Source: Leptotrichia buccalis C-1013-b
GTDB lineage: Bacteria > Fusobacteriota > Fusobacteriia > Fusobacteriales > Leptotrichiaceae
NCBI RefSeq assembly: GCF_000023905.1
Contig: NC_013192.1
Location: 1,302,001-1,366,000, forward strand
Reading direction: 5' to 3'
DNA: 64,000 bases
This document shows positions 51,830-61,376 of the stretch, piece after piece. The stretch's first letter is position 1; each line of letters starts with the position of its first letter. Position numbers and translations under genes: made by a program. A model generated the notes under the pieces. It saw only the letters and a program-made list of their open reading frames with translations, was not told where the DNA came from and did not search any database.

Positions 51830-53296
51830 TTATTTAATATTTTCATTTTTTTTATCTTTTTTATTCTCAATCATTTCTTTATATTCCAATATATTATTTT
51901 CACTTTGAATCATTTTGTCAAAAAATTTTTTCTCTTTATACAAAAATCCTAAAAGTATTACAAAAAACAGTAAATCAGTAAACGGCTGTGCATACCACAC
52001 ACCATCAAGCTTCCATATATTTGAAAAAATTATAACGATTAACAGGAATATGACCACTTGCCTTAATAAATTCAATGTAACTGAATATTTTGAACGTCCA
52101 GTTGCCTGAAAATAATTTGGCACAGTTATTCCAAAAGATGAAATGATTACCAGTGAAAAATAGATTCTAATTGCTTTTACCCCTTCTCTTAAGCCTTCAG
52201 GTGTACTTTTTTCATTGAAAAATAAGATTAGCTCTTTTGGAATGAGCATTACTATTACCCAAAAGACAAAAGACAGCATAACTCCAGCATTTATAGCTGT
52301 CATTAAGGATTTTTTCACTCTTCTGAAATTTTTTGCTCCATAATTAAATCCAATTATTGGCTGTACAGCTTGTGAAACTGAATAGACGCTCATTGTCATA
52401 ATTGGCAGATATGAATTTATTATTGTCATAACAGCTACACCATAAGTTCCTCCATAAGTATCTACAATTTTATTTGTTACAAGTCCCACAGCGGAACTTG
52501 CAGCTTGTAATAAAAATGGCGACATTCCTATTGAAAAAATATCCTTTACTATTTTAGGTTCCAGTTTTAATTTAGAAAATCTTATAGTAATTACACTTTC
52601 CTTTTCCAGCTTAAATCCAAACATATCAATTCTAAATGGAGATTTACCTGCAATCAAGAACCATAAAACAAACACCGCCGACAATACATTTCCGATTAAA
52701 GTTGCATAGGCAGTCCCTTCAATTCCAGTATGCATAATCATTACTGCCACATAATCCAAAACAATGTTTACAACTGCACCAATTAACATTGAAAACATTG
52801 CAACTCGTGGCGCTCCTGCGGCATTTAGCACATTTGTCAATCCGAATGAATAAAACAAGGGCAATATTGCCAATAGAATTATTTGCAAATACGCTCTTGC
52901 ATATGGCAATGTTTCATTGTTTGCACCTGAATATCGAAGAACTGTGTCAATATTTAACATTAGAAGAACATACAATGCTATTCCTAAAATTGCAAATAAA
53001 GTTACTGCATTTCCCAATATTTTTTTTGCATCACCTTTTTTCCCCTGCCCAAGCCTAATTGAAATGATGGTTCCAGCTCCAACTCCAATAAACATTGAAA
53101 AGGCAATAATTAACATAACAATATAAAACGCTATTCCAGCACCAGCGAGCGCTTTTTCGCTAATCTTTCCTACAAAAAACCTGTCTACAATATTATACAG
53201 TACAACAGCTGCCGAACCTATAAGTGTCGGTATGAAATACTTTATAAATAATCCTATTATAGAACCATTTAGCAGTTCCTCACGTTTCTTTTCCAT
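51830..53296 (-). CDS. MATE-family efflux transporter
   Basis: A 488-residue polytopic protein with about 12 membrane helices in two homologous halves, typical of MATE antiporters that export cationic drugs or metabolites with Na+ or H+. The start GSIIGLFIKYFIPTLIGSAA and YNIVDRFFVGKISEKALAG is diagnostic, as is the second-half AVQPIIGFNYGAKNFRRVKK. The substrate is unknown. AAAAGGAAA precedes the ATG at 53296. It lies between lpxB and plsY. Confidence 0.92.
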   Translation of the reverse strand: MEKKREELLNGSIIGLFIKYFIPTLIGSAAVVLYNIVDRFFVGKISEKALAGAGIAFYIVMLIIAFSMFIGVGAGTIISIRLGQGKKGDAKKILGNAVTLFAILGIALYVLLMLNIDTVLRYSGANNETLPYARAYLQIILLAILPLFYSFGLTNVLNAAGAPRVAMFSMLIGAVVNIVLDYVAVMIMHTGIEGTAYATLIGNVLSAVFVLWFLIAGKSPFRIDMFGFKLEKESVITIRFSKLKLEPKIVKDIFSIGMSPFLLQAASSAVGLVTNKIVDTYGGTYGVAVMTIINSYLPIMTMSVYSVSQAVQPIIGFNYGAKNFRRVKKSLMTAINAGVMLSFVFWVIVMLIPKELILFFNEKSTPEGLREGVKAIRIYFSLVIISSFGITVPNYFQATGRSKYSVTLNLLRQVVIFLLIVIIFSNIWKLDGVWYAQPFTDLLFFVILLGFLYKEKKFFDKMIQSENNILEYKEMIENKKDKKNENIK

Positions 53297-53331
53297 ATTT
53301 TTTCCTTTTTTAATAAATTAATCTATTTAGA

Positions 53332-54498
53332 TTATTTATCCTTTAATAAATAATTAGCAATTTTTTCTAAAACCCCAGAATTACCCAATTTTTTTCTTTC
53401 ATTTTTTAATTCCAAAACAATTTTTTCCTTATTTTTTTCCATAATTTCAATTTCTTCAAGTAATTTTTCCACTGAAAAATCTTCCTGCAGAAGTTCCTTA
53501 AAAATTTCTTTATTCGCATTTAAATTAGTAAGAGTTATATATTTTATCTTTACTATGTTTCGTGCTATAAAGGCATTAATTCTGGATGTTTTGTAAACTA
53601 CAATTACTGGAAGTCCCATTAGGGAAATTTCAAATGTAACTGTTCCAGAAGTTGCGATTGCAAATTTACAGTCTTTTCGAATTTTTTTTATTTCATCGAA
53701 AGTTATTTCCAGATTAGGAATTTTAGAAATATTAATTTTATGTTCCTTTTCAAAACTTTCTATATATTTTAAATGTTCTTTGCTTGCCAGTTTCATCAAA
53801 AATTTCTCATTTTTAACTTTTTCATTTTTAATTAATTCTATAATTACTGGCAAAAATTTTTCCATTTCCTGTCGTCTGCTTCCTGGAAGCAGTAATATTT
53901 TTTCTCCAAGTTTATCCGAAAATTCATATTTATCAACAAACGGATTTCCAAAATATTCTACTTTTAATCCTTTTGACTCATCTTTTTTTAATCCATTATC
54001 ATAATATTCTTTTTCAAATGGAAAAATCACGATAACATCATCAAATTTTTTCAATTTTTCAATCCGCTTTTTTCCCCAAGCCCAGACTTTAGGCGGGATA
54101 TAATAAATCATTTTTAAATCTTGCAATTTCTTTTCCTGAATTTTTTTCTTCAATAATTTAAAAAATTTTAGATTAAAACCTCCAAAATCAACAAAAATGA
54201 CAGTTTCTATCCCATTTTTTCTAATAAATTCTAAATATTCCCCAGCCTTTTTTGTGAAATATCGATATTTTTTCAATGCTTCCACAAATCCCATAATATC
54301 ATTATTTTTTATATGATTTATTGCCTTTACTCCTGCCTTTATGGACTTGTCTCCCACCACACCAAAAAATTCTGTATTTTTGTTCTTTTTTCTCATTTCT
54401 TCAACTATATATGATGCATGCAGGTCGCCTGACATTTCCCCACAGGAAATAAAGATTTTTTTAGTTTTCATTTTTGATAAACCTTTATTATTTTTCAT
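53332..54498 (-). CDS. lpxB: Lipid-A-disaccharide synthase
   Basis: LpxB is the glycosyltransferase that joins UDP-diacylglucosamine and lipid X into the disaccharide precursor of lipid A. The 388-residue protein shows IFISCGEMSGDLHASYIV, GVVGDKSIKAG, YYIPPKVWAWGKKRIEKL, LLPGSRRQEMEKFLPVI and AIATSGTVTFEISLMGLPVIVVYKT. AAAAGGT precedes the first ATG at 54498; a second ATG 9 codons on is an alternative. It follows lpxI by 27 bp. Confidence 0.95.
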   Translation of the reverse strand: MKNNKGLSKMKTKKIFISCGEMSGDLHASYIVEEMRKKNKNTEFFGVVGDKSIKAGVKAINHIKNNDIMGFVEALKKYRYFTKKAGEYLEFIRKNGIETVIFVDFGGFNLKFFKLLKKKIQEKKLQDLKMIYYIPPKVWAWGKKRIEKLKKFDDVIVIFPFEKEYYDNGLKKDESKGLKVEYFGNPFVDKYEFSDKLGEKILLLPGSRRQEMEKFLPVIIELIKNEKVKNEKFLMKLASKEHLKYIESFEKEHKINISKIPNLEITFDEIKKIRKDCKFAIATSGTVTFEISLMGLPVIVVYKTSRINAFIARNIVKIKYITLTNLNANKEIFKELLQEDFSVEKLLEEIEIMEKNKEKIVLELKNERKKLGNSGVLEKIANYLLKDK

Positions 54499-54525
54499 AT
54501 TTTACCTTTTATTATTCCTAGTAAA

Positions 54526-55335
54526 CTAAAATTTTATTCCTTTTATAAAAATTTTATTTTTATTTGCAAATTTTATAACTTCCTCTTTATCAATAAATAG
54601 CATTTTATCGGCTTCTATAACGATTCCACGTCCATTAATCTCTGCTATTTTTTTTATTGTTTCAAGTCCAATTGTCGGCATATCTATCCGATAATCCTGA
54701 TTACGCCTTGCCATTTTTACCACAATACAGTTTTTCCCTGCAAGCTCTCCACCACGTAAAATTGCCTTGTCTGTTCCTTCCACACCTTCCAGCGCGATAA
54801 CCGATTCATCTTTTACAACAACAGTCTGTCCTGCGTCAATATCCGTTAGCATTCTTGCAGCTTCGATTCCAATTTTGATTGTTTTTTCTTCATCCTTGCT
54901 TGGCGAAACTTTTGTATAAATTTCATTTCCTGCGATATATTCGTCCATCAGATAATTTTGCGGTAAAACTTGGATATTTTCTGATTCGATAAAATCAATT
55001 ATCGCCTTTAAGATATTTTTGTCTTTTTTATTTTTTGTGGAAAGTAATATTTTGGTTGCTGTCAAATCAAATTTTAAATTGGAAAAAATAAGATTCTTTT
55101 CAACTTTTCCAAGCATTACTAAATGAGACACTCCACTTTTCTTAAAATATGAAATTATTTTCCCAACTTGGGCTACACTGTATTTTACAGAATTTTTATG
55201 ATTTTTTACACTTTCTTCCACACTATCAAATAAATAAACTGAAAATATCTCAACTCCTTGTAAAAGGCATTGATTTAGAAATAATTCAGGAAGTTTTCCA
55301 TTTCCGGCAATTAAACCCACTTTTTCTATTTTCAT
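54526..55335 (-). CDS. lpxI: UDP-2,3-diacylglucosamine pyrophosphatase LpxI
   Basis: LpxI (DUF1009) hydrolyses UDP-2,3-diacylglucosamine to lipid X, the substrate of LpxB. The 269-residue protein starts with VGLIAGNGKLPELFLNQC, has VSHLVMLGKVEKN and the C-terminal TVVVKDESVIALEGVEGTDKAIL followed by VKMARRNQDYRIDMPTIGLETI, all hallmarks of LpxI. It replaces the metal-dependent LpxH of enterobacteria. AGAGGAAAA precedes the ATG at 55335. Position between lpxA and lpxB supports the assignment. Confidence 0.94.
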   Translation of the reverse strand: MKIEKVGLIAGNGKLPELFLNQCLLQGVEIFSVYLFDSVEESVKNHKNSVKYSVAQVGKIISYFKKSGVSHLVMLGKVEKNLIFSNLKFDLTATKILLSTKNKKDKNILKAIIDFIESENIQVLPQNYLMDEYIAGNEIYTKVSPSKDEEKTIKIGIEAARMLTDIDAGQTVVVKDESVIALEGVEGTDKAILRGGELAGKNCIVVKMARRNQDYRIDMPTIGLETIKKIAEINGRGIVIEADKMLFIDKEEVIKFANKNKIFIKGIKF

Positions 55336-55471
55336 TATTTTCCTCTTAAAATATCTATATAAAAAATTAACTCAAAATAAAATATAGATTATTTTGAGAA
55401 ATTTTTACTTTGTTATGTTTCTTGTGTTACTTTCTTCAAATATTCAAATAATTTTTCTTATCTGTATTTTT

Positions 55472-56248
55472 TTATCTTGTAATACCTCTTTTACTTTTTC
55501 GTATAAAATTTACAAGATTTTGTGCTTCTTCATATTGTCCATAATCCCGTTCAACAGTCTGAAGCGCTTCTTCCAGTTTTAATTTTTTCTTGAATATGAT
55601 TTTATACAGTTCTCTTAGCCGTTTTATCTGTTCCTGTGAGAATCCTCTTCGCTGAAGTCCTACAATATTGATGTAAACAGCTCTTGCCTTATTCCCTTCT
55701 GAAAGCATATATGGGACAACATCCTGATTTACAGCAGAACATCCACCAATCATAGAGTGTCTTCCAACCCTTGTAAACTGATGCACAGCAGTAAGCCCAC
55801 CTACCACAGCATAATCTTCCACTTCCACGTGACCTGCAAAAGTCGCAGCATTGGCAAGTACACAGTTATCTCCAATTATACAGTCGTGGGCAATATGGAC
55901 ATATGCCATTACAAGCGTATTATTCCCAATTCTTGTTTCATATTTATCAGTAGTTCCACGATGAATTGTAACAAATTCACGAATTTTATTATTATTTCCA
56001 ATAACAACTCTTGTTTTTTCCCCTGCAAATTTTAAATCCTGCGGATCTTTTCCAATTGACGCAAAAGAAAAAATATAGTTATTTTCTCCAATAATCGTTT
56101 CTCCTTCAATTACAACGTGCGATTCTACAACAGTTCCATTTCCAATTGTCACTTCTGAACCTATAATTGAGTAAGGTCCTATTTTCACATTCTCTCCAAG
56201 TTTAGCATTTGGGTCAACAATTGCCGTTGGATGTATATCTAAAGCCAT
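55472..56248 (-). CDS. lpxA: UDP-N-acetylglucosamine acyltransferase
   Basis: LpxA puts the first acyl chain on UDP-GlcNAc, starting lipid A synthesis. About 258 residues form the left-handed beta-helix of hexapeptide repeats (IHPTAIVDPNAKLGENVKIG, then GNNTLVMAYVHIAHDCIIGD with the catalytic His) and the C-terminal helical bundle (YKIIFKKKLKLEEAL). Three upstream ATG codons exist (56257, 56254, 56248); only that at 56248 has proper spacing from GAGG and gives the normal MALDIHP start. It follows fabZ by about 80 bp. Confidence 0.95.
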   Translation of the reverse strand: MALDIHPTAIVDPNAKLGENVKIGPYSIIGSEVTIGNGTVVESHVVIEGETIIGENNYIFSFASIGKDPQDLKFAGEKTRVVIGNNNKIREFVTIHRGTTDKYETRIGNNTLVMAYVHIAHDCIIGDNCVLANAATFAGHVEVEDYAVVGGLTAVHQFTRVGRHSMIGGCSAVNQDVVPYMLSEGNKARAVYINIVGLQRRGFSQEQIKRLRELYKIIFKKKLKLEEALQTVERDYGQYEEAQNLVNFIRKSKRGITR

Positions 56249-56326
56249 AAACATCATACCTCTTATCGTTTTTATCTTTTATTTTGTAACTTAATTTTAA
56301 AGCAGTTTGAGTGTATTAACTAATTA

Positions 56327-56752
56327 TTATAAATCCTGTACTGAAAATTTCAAATCAGCTTCACTTACAACTGTACCGTCCACTATACATTTCCCACGGG
56401 CAACGATTACATTGCTTTTAACTTTTATTTTTTCTACTTCCAATCTCAATTGATCACCTGGAACTACGGCTCTTCTAAATTTACATTTGTCAATTGACAT
56501 AAATAAAGGTATTTTTCCTGGTTCTAACATTAATAGCCCTACAGCTTGCGCCAATGCTTCTATTTGTAAAACTCCTGGCATTACTGGTTTTCCTGGAAAA
56601 TGTCCTTGAAAAAATTCCTCGTTCATTGTAATATTTTTTATTGCAACCAAAGAATCAGTCCCATTTTTTTCAATAACTTTGTCCACTAATAAAAATGGAT
56701 ATCTGTGTGGCAATATTTTCATAATATCTTCTATGTTCATAACTGTTTCCAT
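56327..56752 (-). CDS. fabZ: 3-hydroxyacyl-ACP dehydratase FabZ
   Basis: FabZ dehydrates 3-hydroxyacyl-ACP in fatty acid elongation and competes with LpxA for 3-hydroxyacyl substrates. The 141-residue hot-dog-fold protein shows ILPHRYPFLLVDKV with the active His, and EEFFQGHFPGKPVMPGVLQIEALAQ with the catalytic Glu. GGAGG lies 11 bp before the ATG at 56752. The lpxC-fabZ-lpxA order is a common arrangement that balances lipid A against phospholipid. Confidence 0.96.
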   Translation of the reverse strand: METVMNIEDIMKILPHRYPFLLVDKVIEKNGTDSLVAIKNITMNEEFFQGHFPGKPVMPGVLQIEALAQAVGLLMLEPGKIPLFMSIDKCKFRRAVVPGDQLRLEVEKIKVKSNVIVARGKCIVDGTVVSEADLKFSVQDL

Positions 56753-56826
56753 ATTTTCTGTTTCCTCCTGAATTAATATTTTTTATTTAATTATAGTATA
56801 GCCAATTTTTCAAAAATTAAATTTAA

Positions 56827-56846
56827 ATATATATATATATATATAT
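56827..56846. repeat. (AT)10 dinucleotide tract between lpxC and fabZ
   Basis: Ten uninterrupted AT units lie 75 bp upstream of the fabZ start, within a 218-bp gap. TTTAAAT flanks make the whole segment palindromic. Such tracts can change length by slippage and alter promoter spacing, but no promoter was firmly identified around it. Confidence 0.8.
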
Positions 56847-56970
56847 TTAATAATAATTGTTAACTTTACTAATTTAATTTTAAAACTAACTAGCTATATT
56901 TTACAAACTTTTAATTGGTAACTACATTATATTTGATTTTCTTATAAATTACAAGTATTTTTCACCTTTT

Positions 56971-57822
56971 TTAAAAATATTTTTTTGCAATCATTTCTGT
57001 TAATCTTGAATTTACATAATGCCCTGCTTTTATTGCGATAATATGAGCTTGTAACGGTCTTCCCAGAACATACAAATCTCCCACTATATCCAAGATTTTA
57101 TGCCGCACAAATTCATCAGGATATCTTAGACCCTCAGGATTCAAAGGTCCATTTGCTCCAACTACAACAGCATTTTCCAAACTTCCTCCCAGAGCAAGAT
57201 TATTTTTTTTCAAAAACTCAATTTCATAATCAAAAGCAAATGTTCTGCATCTTGCAATATTTTCCATGTAATTTTCCAGATTTACTTCAATTTCAAAATA
57301 TTGTGACTTTAAGAAACTGTGGTTAAAATCAATCGTATAAGATATTTTAAAATTGTCGTAAGGCAATGCCATCACATATTTCCCAGCCTTCTCATCAGAA
57401 AATATGACAGGTTCTTTAATTACAACAGGCTCTATTTCACTTTCCAGCTCCACAATTTCAGCTTCTAATAATTTTTCAACAAATCCAGCTGAACTTCCGT
57501 CCAGAATAGGCAACTCATTTCCTGAAATTTCAACTAGAATATCAGTTATCCCAGTAACTGAAAGTGCCGATAGAAAATGCTCAATTGTATGAACTTTTAC
57601 ATCATCTTCATTCCTGATGTTAGTTCCTCTTTCCAAGTCAAACAAATTTCTGTAATCAACTTTCACAATGTTATTTTTACCAGCCACATCAACTCTTTTA
57701 AAAATAATCCCCTGCTCACCGCTCTCCTGACCATTTGATTTCAAAGCCAATTTTATCTCTTCACCTTTGTGAAGTCCAATTCCTGATATTTCTACCGTAT
57801 TTTTAATAGTTTTTCTCTTCAT
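56971..57822 (-). CDS. lpxC: UDP-3-O-acyl-N-acetylglucosamine deacetylase
   Basis: LpxC is the zinc deacetylase that commits the cell to lipid A synthesis. The 283-residue protein has TVEISGIGLHKGEEIKL, the zinc-ligand block VHTIEHFLSAL, ELPILDGSSAGFVEKL, the CRTFAFDYEIEFLKK segment and a C-terminal DEFVRHKILDIVGDLYVLG with the remaining ligands and KAGHYVNSRL. GGAGAATTG precedes the ATG at 57822. It is the first gene of the lpxC-fabZ-lpxA-lpxI-lpxB series; lpxD is not in the window. Confidence 0.97.
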   Translation of the reverse strand: MKRKTIKNTVEISGIGLHKGEEIKLALKSNGQESGEQGIIFKRVDVAGKNNIVKVDYRNLFDLERGTNIRNEDDVKVHTIEHFLSALSVTGITDILVEISGNELPILDGSSAGFVEKLLEAEIVELESEIEPVVIKEPVIFSDEKAGKYVMALPYDNFKISYTIDFNHSFLKSQYFEIEVNLENYMENIARCRTFAFDYEIEFLKKNNLALGGSLENAVVVGANGPLNPEGLRYPDEFVRHKILDIVGDLYVLGRPLQAHIIAIKAGHYVNSRLTEMIAKKYF

Positions 57823-58130
57823 ATCAATTCTCCGTTTACTAAAAATATTCTTACTTTTTCTAAAAATATTATATCATAAAATCATATATTTTTCTTTTTA
57901 TTATTTATTTAAAATCTATGAAAAATAATTATTTTGTTAAAAAAATATTTTAAGATTGTATATTTATTATGGTAATGATTATAAAAATCTGAAAATTTAA
58001 ATTTATATTGAAATAAAATAAATTCTACAAAAAATAATAAAAAATAATATGGTATAATATAAGTAAATGATAAAAATATTCAGATTTGCAAAATAAGAAC
58101 TAAAAATATATAAAATAAGGAGGAATTAGT
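57823..58130. other. Divergent promoter region between lpxC and the zinc-ribbon gene
   Basis: 308 bp, AT-rich, no gene. For the plus-strand gene an extended -10 TGG-TATAAT lies at 58050-58058, and the segment from about 58030 onward is repeated at about 61790 in front of the truncated gene copy. The lpxC promoter should lie near 57850-57900 but I cannot name a clear match. Confidence 0.65.
58050..58058 (+). promoter_or_regulatory. Extended -10 promoter of the zinc-ribbon membrane protein
   Basis: TGG followed by TATAAT (58053-58058), 72 bp before the ATG. The same element with its downstream leader recurs at 61798-61806 in the duplicated copy, which supports its function. Confidence 0.65.
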
Positions 58131-59750
58131 ATGTTTCAAAAATCTGAAAAAAAATTTATGAAAAGGAAAAGGTACAATAAAAAAATGTTCATTTTTCCTT
58201 TAATTGTTTGTGGTATCGGACTTATTATCTGTTTTATTGTTATTAGATTATTCCCAGATCCTTTGAATCCATTTGGAATTACAGGAATTATAGTGCTTAA
58301 CTTAGGAACAATGTTGTTTTTTAACGCTTTAGTCAAGGAAAGGTATCGTTTAAAATTAAAACTATATTTTCCGCTGAACATGATTTTTCCAGCATATCGA
58401 ATTGTGAAAGACTATGATCAGTTAACAAGTGACTTGAGTTCCTTTAAAGAAGTTTATAGTGACTTTATGAATAATGTAGACAGTAATAAAAGCAATAGCA
58501 GAATACAGGATTATGCCACACAAATGTTATGGCACTGCATTTATCTTCAAAAAAAACGTATGGAAAAACTAGGGGTACAGATAGATCTGGAATCCAGCAG
58601 ACTTTCCTACTCATTATGTCCAGTTCGTTCTACTGTTTATTTTGATGGCAGATATAATGTCAATAATGTGTATGAAGAAATCTATGCTGTAAAAACTTTC
58701 CGTCATAAAAACCATAATATAAAAAAAGTTTATAATAAAGAAGTTGCCCATTACACATTTCTATCTGCAAAAAATGTGGGAAAAGGTGAAGTAGTATGTC
58801 CAAATTGTGGTAGCATTTCATCTAGAAGTAATTTGATTGATGGTTGTGATTTCTGTGGAACAAAATTTACCATTGAGGATTTAGATAATAGAGTAGCCAG
58901 CTTTGGATTCCGTCGTGATTTTCTAGTAATTGAAAAAAAACGTGAAGCAATAAAAAAAGTAATTTATCCATGGATTTTTTTTATTGCAATACTATCACAT
59001 GCTTATTCAGGATTTCTTATTTTTTTTCTCCGTAATAGCAATCCTAATCTTTTTTTACGATTTTTATTATCATTGTTGGTTGCAGCTATGTTTGCATCTG
59101 TTGCATTTGTCCCTTTAATCTTTTCAATATGGTTTATTATACCTGTTGTTATTTTTTTCAATCTTTGCTTTAAATTCTTAAATAATGCCTTATATTCCAA
59201 ACTTGTTTACCGTTCAAAAGAAGAGCAGGATCAAGAAAATAGAATGGCTCAGAAAGTGAGAAAAAGCGATCCGCTATTTTCTATCCAAAGTTTCTTTGGA
59301 GGAGTTCAAAATAAACTTTATGCAATTCATTTTGCAGTTAAAAAGAATCAGATTAATGCCTTTTCCGATTTAGAGCTTTCAATCAATTTATTAGAAAAAT
59401 ATGAAAAAGTCGTTGATATTGAAACAGTGTCCTTGTCTATGACTTCATATAGAATAGAAGAAGGTATTCAAATTGCAACCGTAATTGCATATTTATTACT
59501 TAGAAAATTTGAAAACAATAAGATAAAAACCAAAAAAGAATTTTTGAAAATACAACTTGAAAAAAGTGAACACTGCAAAACACAAGCGGTTTGTGGTCCA
59601 TCTATTTTAAAATGTAAAAAATGTGGAGGCAATTTATCTCTCTTAGAAGGTAAAATTTGTAAATTTTGTGGAAATGAACTGGATATGAGAGAACACGACT
59701 GGGTAATTACAAAATACGATAGCATGGATAAATGGAAAAATCATCAGTAA
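58131..59750 (+). CDS. Membrane protein with two zinc ribbons, possibly TIM44-like
   Basis: A 539-residue protein. Two membrane segments lie near 18-40 and 48-66; a soluble region of about 150 residues follows; a first zinc ribbon has C223, C226, C239 and C242 (CPNCG and CDFCG); a second membrane block covers about 275-350; after it comes DPLFSIQSFFGGVQNKLYAIHF and a helical-sheet region reminiscent of TIM44-like domains; a second zinc ribbon near the end has CKKCGG and CKFCGN. The architecture resembles bacterial TIM44-like/zinc-ribbon membrane proteins, but the exact role is unknown. AAGGAGG precedes the ATG. Its 5' part is duplicated at 61880. Confidence 0.75.
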   Translation: MFQKSEKKFMKRKRYNKKMFIFPLIVCGIGLIICFIVIRLFPDPLNPFGITGIIVLNLGTMLFFNALVKERYRLKLKLYFPLNMIFPAYRIVKDYDQLTSDLSSFKEVYSDFMNNVDSNKSNSRIQDYATQMLWHCIYLQKKRMEKLGVQIDLESSRLSYSLCPVRSTVYFDGRYNVNNVYEEIYAVKTFRHKNHNIKKVYNKEVAHYTFLSAKNVGKGEVVCPNCGSISSRSNLIDGCDFCGTKFTIEDLDNRVASFGFRRDFLVIEKKREAIKKVIYPWIFFIAILSHAYSGFLIFFLRNSNPNLFLRFLLSLLVAAMFASVAFVPLIFSIWFIIPVVIFFNLCFKFLNNALYSKLVYRSKEEQDQENRMAQKVRKSDPLFSIQSFFGGVQNKLYAIHFAVKKNQINAFSDLELSINLLEKYEKVVDIETVSLSMTSYRIEEGIQIATVIAYLLLRKFENNKIKTKKEFLKIQLEKSEHCKTQAVCGPSILKCKKCGGNLSLLEGKICKFCGNELDMREHDWVITKYDSMDKWKNHQ

Positions 59751-59850
59751 TTTTTATTATTAAATTACAGTTAAAACAATAGAAATATCGTTTTTTGTAC
59801 AATAATAATTTTTCTAACTAAAAACTAAAAAATTTATAAAGGAGTATCAA

Positions 59851-60750
59851 ATGCAGATAGACAGGTTATTCCAAATAGTTCTCATATTGCTAAATAAAAA
59901 AACTATAACTGCAAAAAAATTATCCGAACATTTTAATGTATCAATCCGAACAATATACAGAGATATAGAAGCTTTGAGCTTTGCCGGTATTCCAATTTAT
60001 TCATTAAGAGGAAAAAATGGCGGAATTAGATTATTAGAAAGTTATATTCTAGATAAATCCCTACTTTCTTCAAAAGAACAAAATGAGATTCTTTATGCTT
60101 TAGAAAGTTTAAAGGCTTCTAATTATCCAGATGTTGATGAAGTACTAAAAAAATTAAACCTTATTTTTAACAAGTCTTCAGATGACTGGATAGAGGTTGA
60201 TTTTTCCAGATACGGCTCTAACGATAACACTTTATTTAACAATATAAAAAAGGCTATATTAAACAGTCAGGCAGTAAAATTTACTTATTTCAATACTAAT
60301 GGTGAAACTTCCCAAAGAACTGTCAATCCATTAAAAATCTGGTTCAAGGAAAAAGCCTGGTACTTATTCGCTTACTGTCAAAAAAAGAATGAGATCAGGC
60401 AATTCAAAATAAACAGAATAAAAAATTTAACTTTAACAAATGAATATTTTGAAAGAAGATCGATAAATTATAATATAAATAGCAACGACAATGATATTCC
60501 TAAAAAAATTGTAAAAATAATTGTAGAAGTAGATAAATCACAAGCATATCGTGTTTATGATGAATTTTCAGAAAAAAATATAAGCAAGACAGAAAATGGA
60601 AATTTTAAAGTAATAATGGAAAATTATGAAAATGAATGGCTTTATGGATATTTGCTTTCTTTTGGGGAATATTTAAAAATTATAACTCCTGAAAGAATAA
60701 AAAATATTTTATCACATAAAATTGAACAAATGAGAAAAAATTATCTATAA
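59851..60750 (+). CDS. HTH and WYL domain transcriptional regulator (YafY type)
   Basis: A 299-residue regulator. The N-terminal helix-turn-helix (about 1-60) reads RLFQIVLILLNKKTITAKKL and HFNVSIRTIYRDIEAL, followed by a wing GIPIYSLRGKNGGIRLL. The WYL domain (about 140-215) has AVKFTYFNTNGE and KEKAWYLFAYCQKKNEIRQF, and a C-terminal WCX region ends the protein. WYL domains sense small ligands or nucleic acids. AAAGGAG precedes the ATG. The downstream GyrI-like gene, with a palindrome in its promoter, is a plausible target; this is inferred from position. Confidence 0.9.
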   Translation: MQIDRLFQIVLILLNKKTITAKKLSEHFNVSIRTIYRDIEALSFAGIPIYSLRGKNGGIRLLESYILDKSLLSSKEQNEILYALESLKASNYPDVDEVLKKLNLIFNKSSDDWIEVDFSRYGSNDNTLFNNIKKAILNSQAVKFTYFNTNGETSQRTVNPLKIWFKEKAWYLFAYCQKKNEIRQFKINRIKNLTLTNEYFERRSINYNINSNDNDIPKKIVKIIVEVDKSQAYRVYDEFSEKNISKTENGNFKVIMENYENEWLYGYLLSFGEYLKIITPERIKNILSHKIEQMRKNYL

Positions 60751-60771
60751 ATAACAAATATATAAATTTTG

Positions 60772-60809
60772 AATATGACATACTGTAGTCATATTTCTTC
60801 TGCTATAAT
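60772..60809 (+). promoter_or_regulatory. Promoter with palindromic operator for the GyrI-like gene
   Basis: AATATGAC (60772-60779) and GTCATATT (60788-60795) form a perfect 8-bp inverted repeat with 8-bp spacing. It overlaps where the -35 element should be for TATAAT at 60804-60809. The dyad lies directly between the WYL regulator gene and the gene it may control, so it is a good candidate operator for that regulator. Confidence 0.7.
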
Positions 60810-60843
60810 TAATTCAAATAAATTTAATAAGAGGTGATATATT

Positions 60844-61317
60844 ATGAATTATGAAATTATACAAATGAACAAAAAAACTTTCATTGGATTTAAAACTCGA
60901 ATAAAAGATGACGGAACAATACCTGAAAAAATTAGAAACTTATGGAAAAAATTATATTCTGAAAATGGAATAAACAGTATTAATAATCGAATTAACAATA
61001 ATTCCATTGGAATGTATTATAATTACAATAATAAAAATGGATTTGAATATGATTTTTTTGCTGGGTGTGAAACAAATAATATTATTGAAAAAATTCCTGA
61101 AAATATGGTAAAAATAGACATACCTGAAGGAAAATATGCAAAATTTATTATTTTTGGAAACCCTGAAAGAGCAGTTAGTGAATTTTGGATTAATTTCTGG
61201 GAGAAATTTGAAAAAGAAAGTTCTGAGATAAGAAATTATACTTATGATTTTGAAGAATATATTGATGGTGATGATTATGAGAATATGGAAATTCATATTT
61301 ATATTGGAATAAAATAA
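60844..61317 (+). CDS. GyrI-like small-molecule-binding protein
   Basis: A 157-residue protein consisting of one GyrI-like (AraC effector-binding/SOUL-type) domain: YEIIQMNKKTFIGFKTRIKD at the start, IGMYYNYNNKNGFEYDFFAG in the middle, DIPEGKYAKFIIFGN and the end EIHIYIGIK with typical strands. Stand-alone members bind or modify small xenobiotics. AGAGGTG precedes the ATG. It forms a two-gene unit with the WYL regulator, separated by a palindromic operator. Confidence 0.87.
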   Translation: MNYEIIQMNKKTFIGFKTRIKDDGTIPEKIRNLWKKLYSENGINSINNRINNNSIGMYYNYNNKNGFEYDFFAGCETNNIIEKIPENMVKIDIPEGKYAKFIIFGNPERAVSEFWINFWEKFEKESSEIRNYTYDFEEYIDGDDYENMEIHIYIGIK

Positions 61318-61376
61318 ATTTGAATTTTATTTTTGTTATTTAGAAACAAATCTATATAAATACAGTTGCTCTACTT

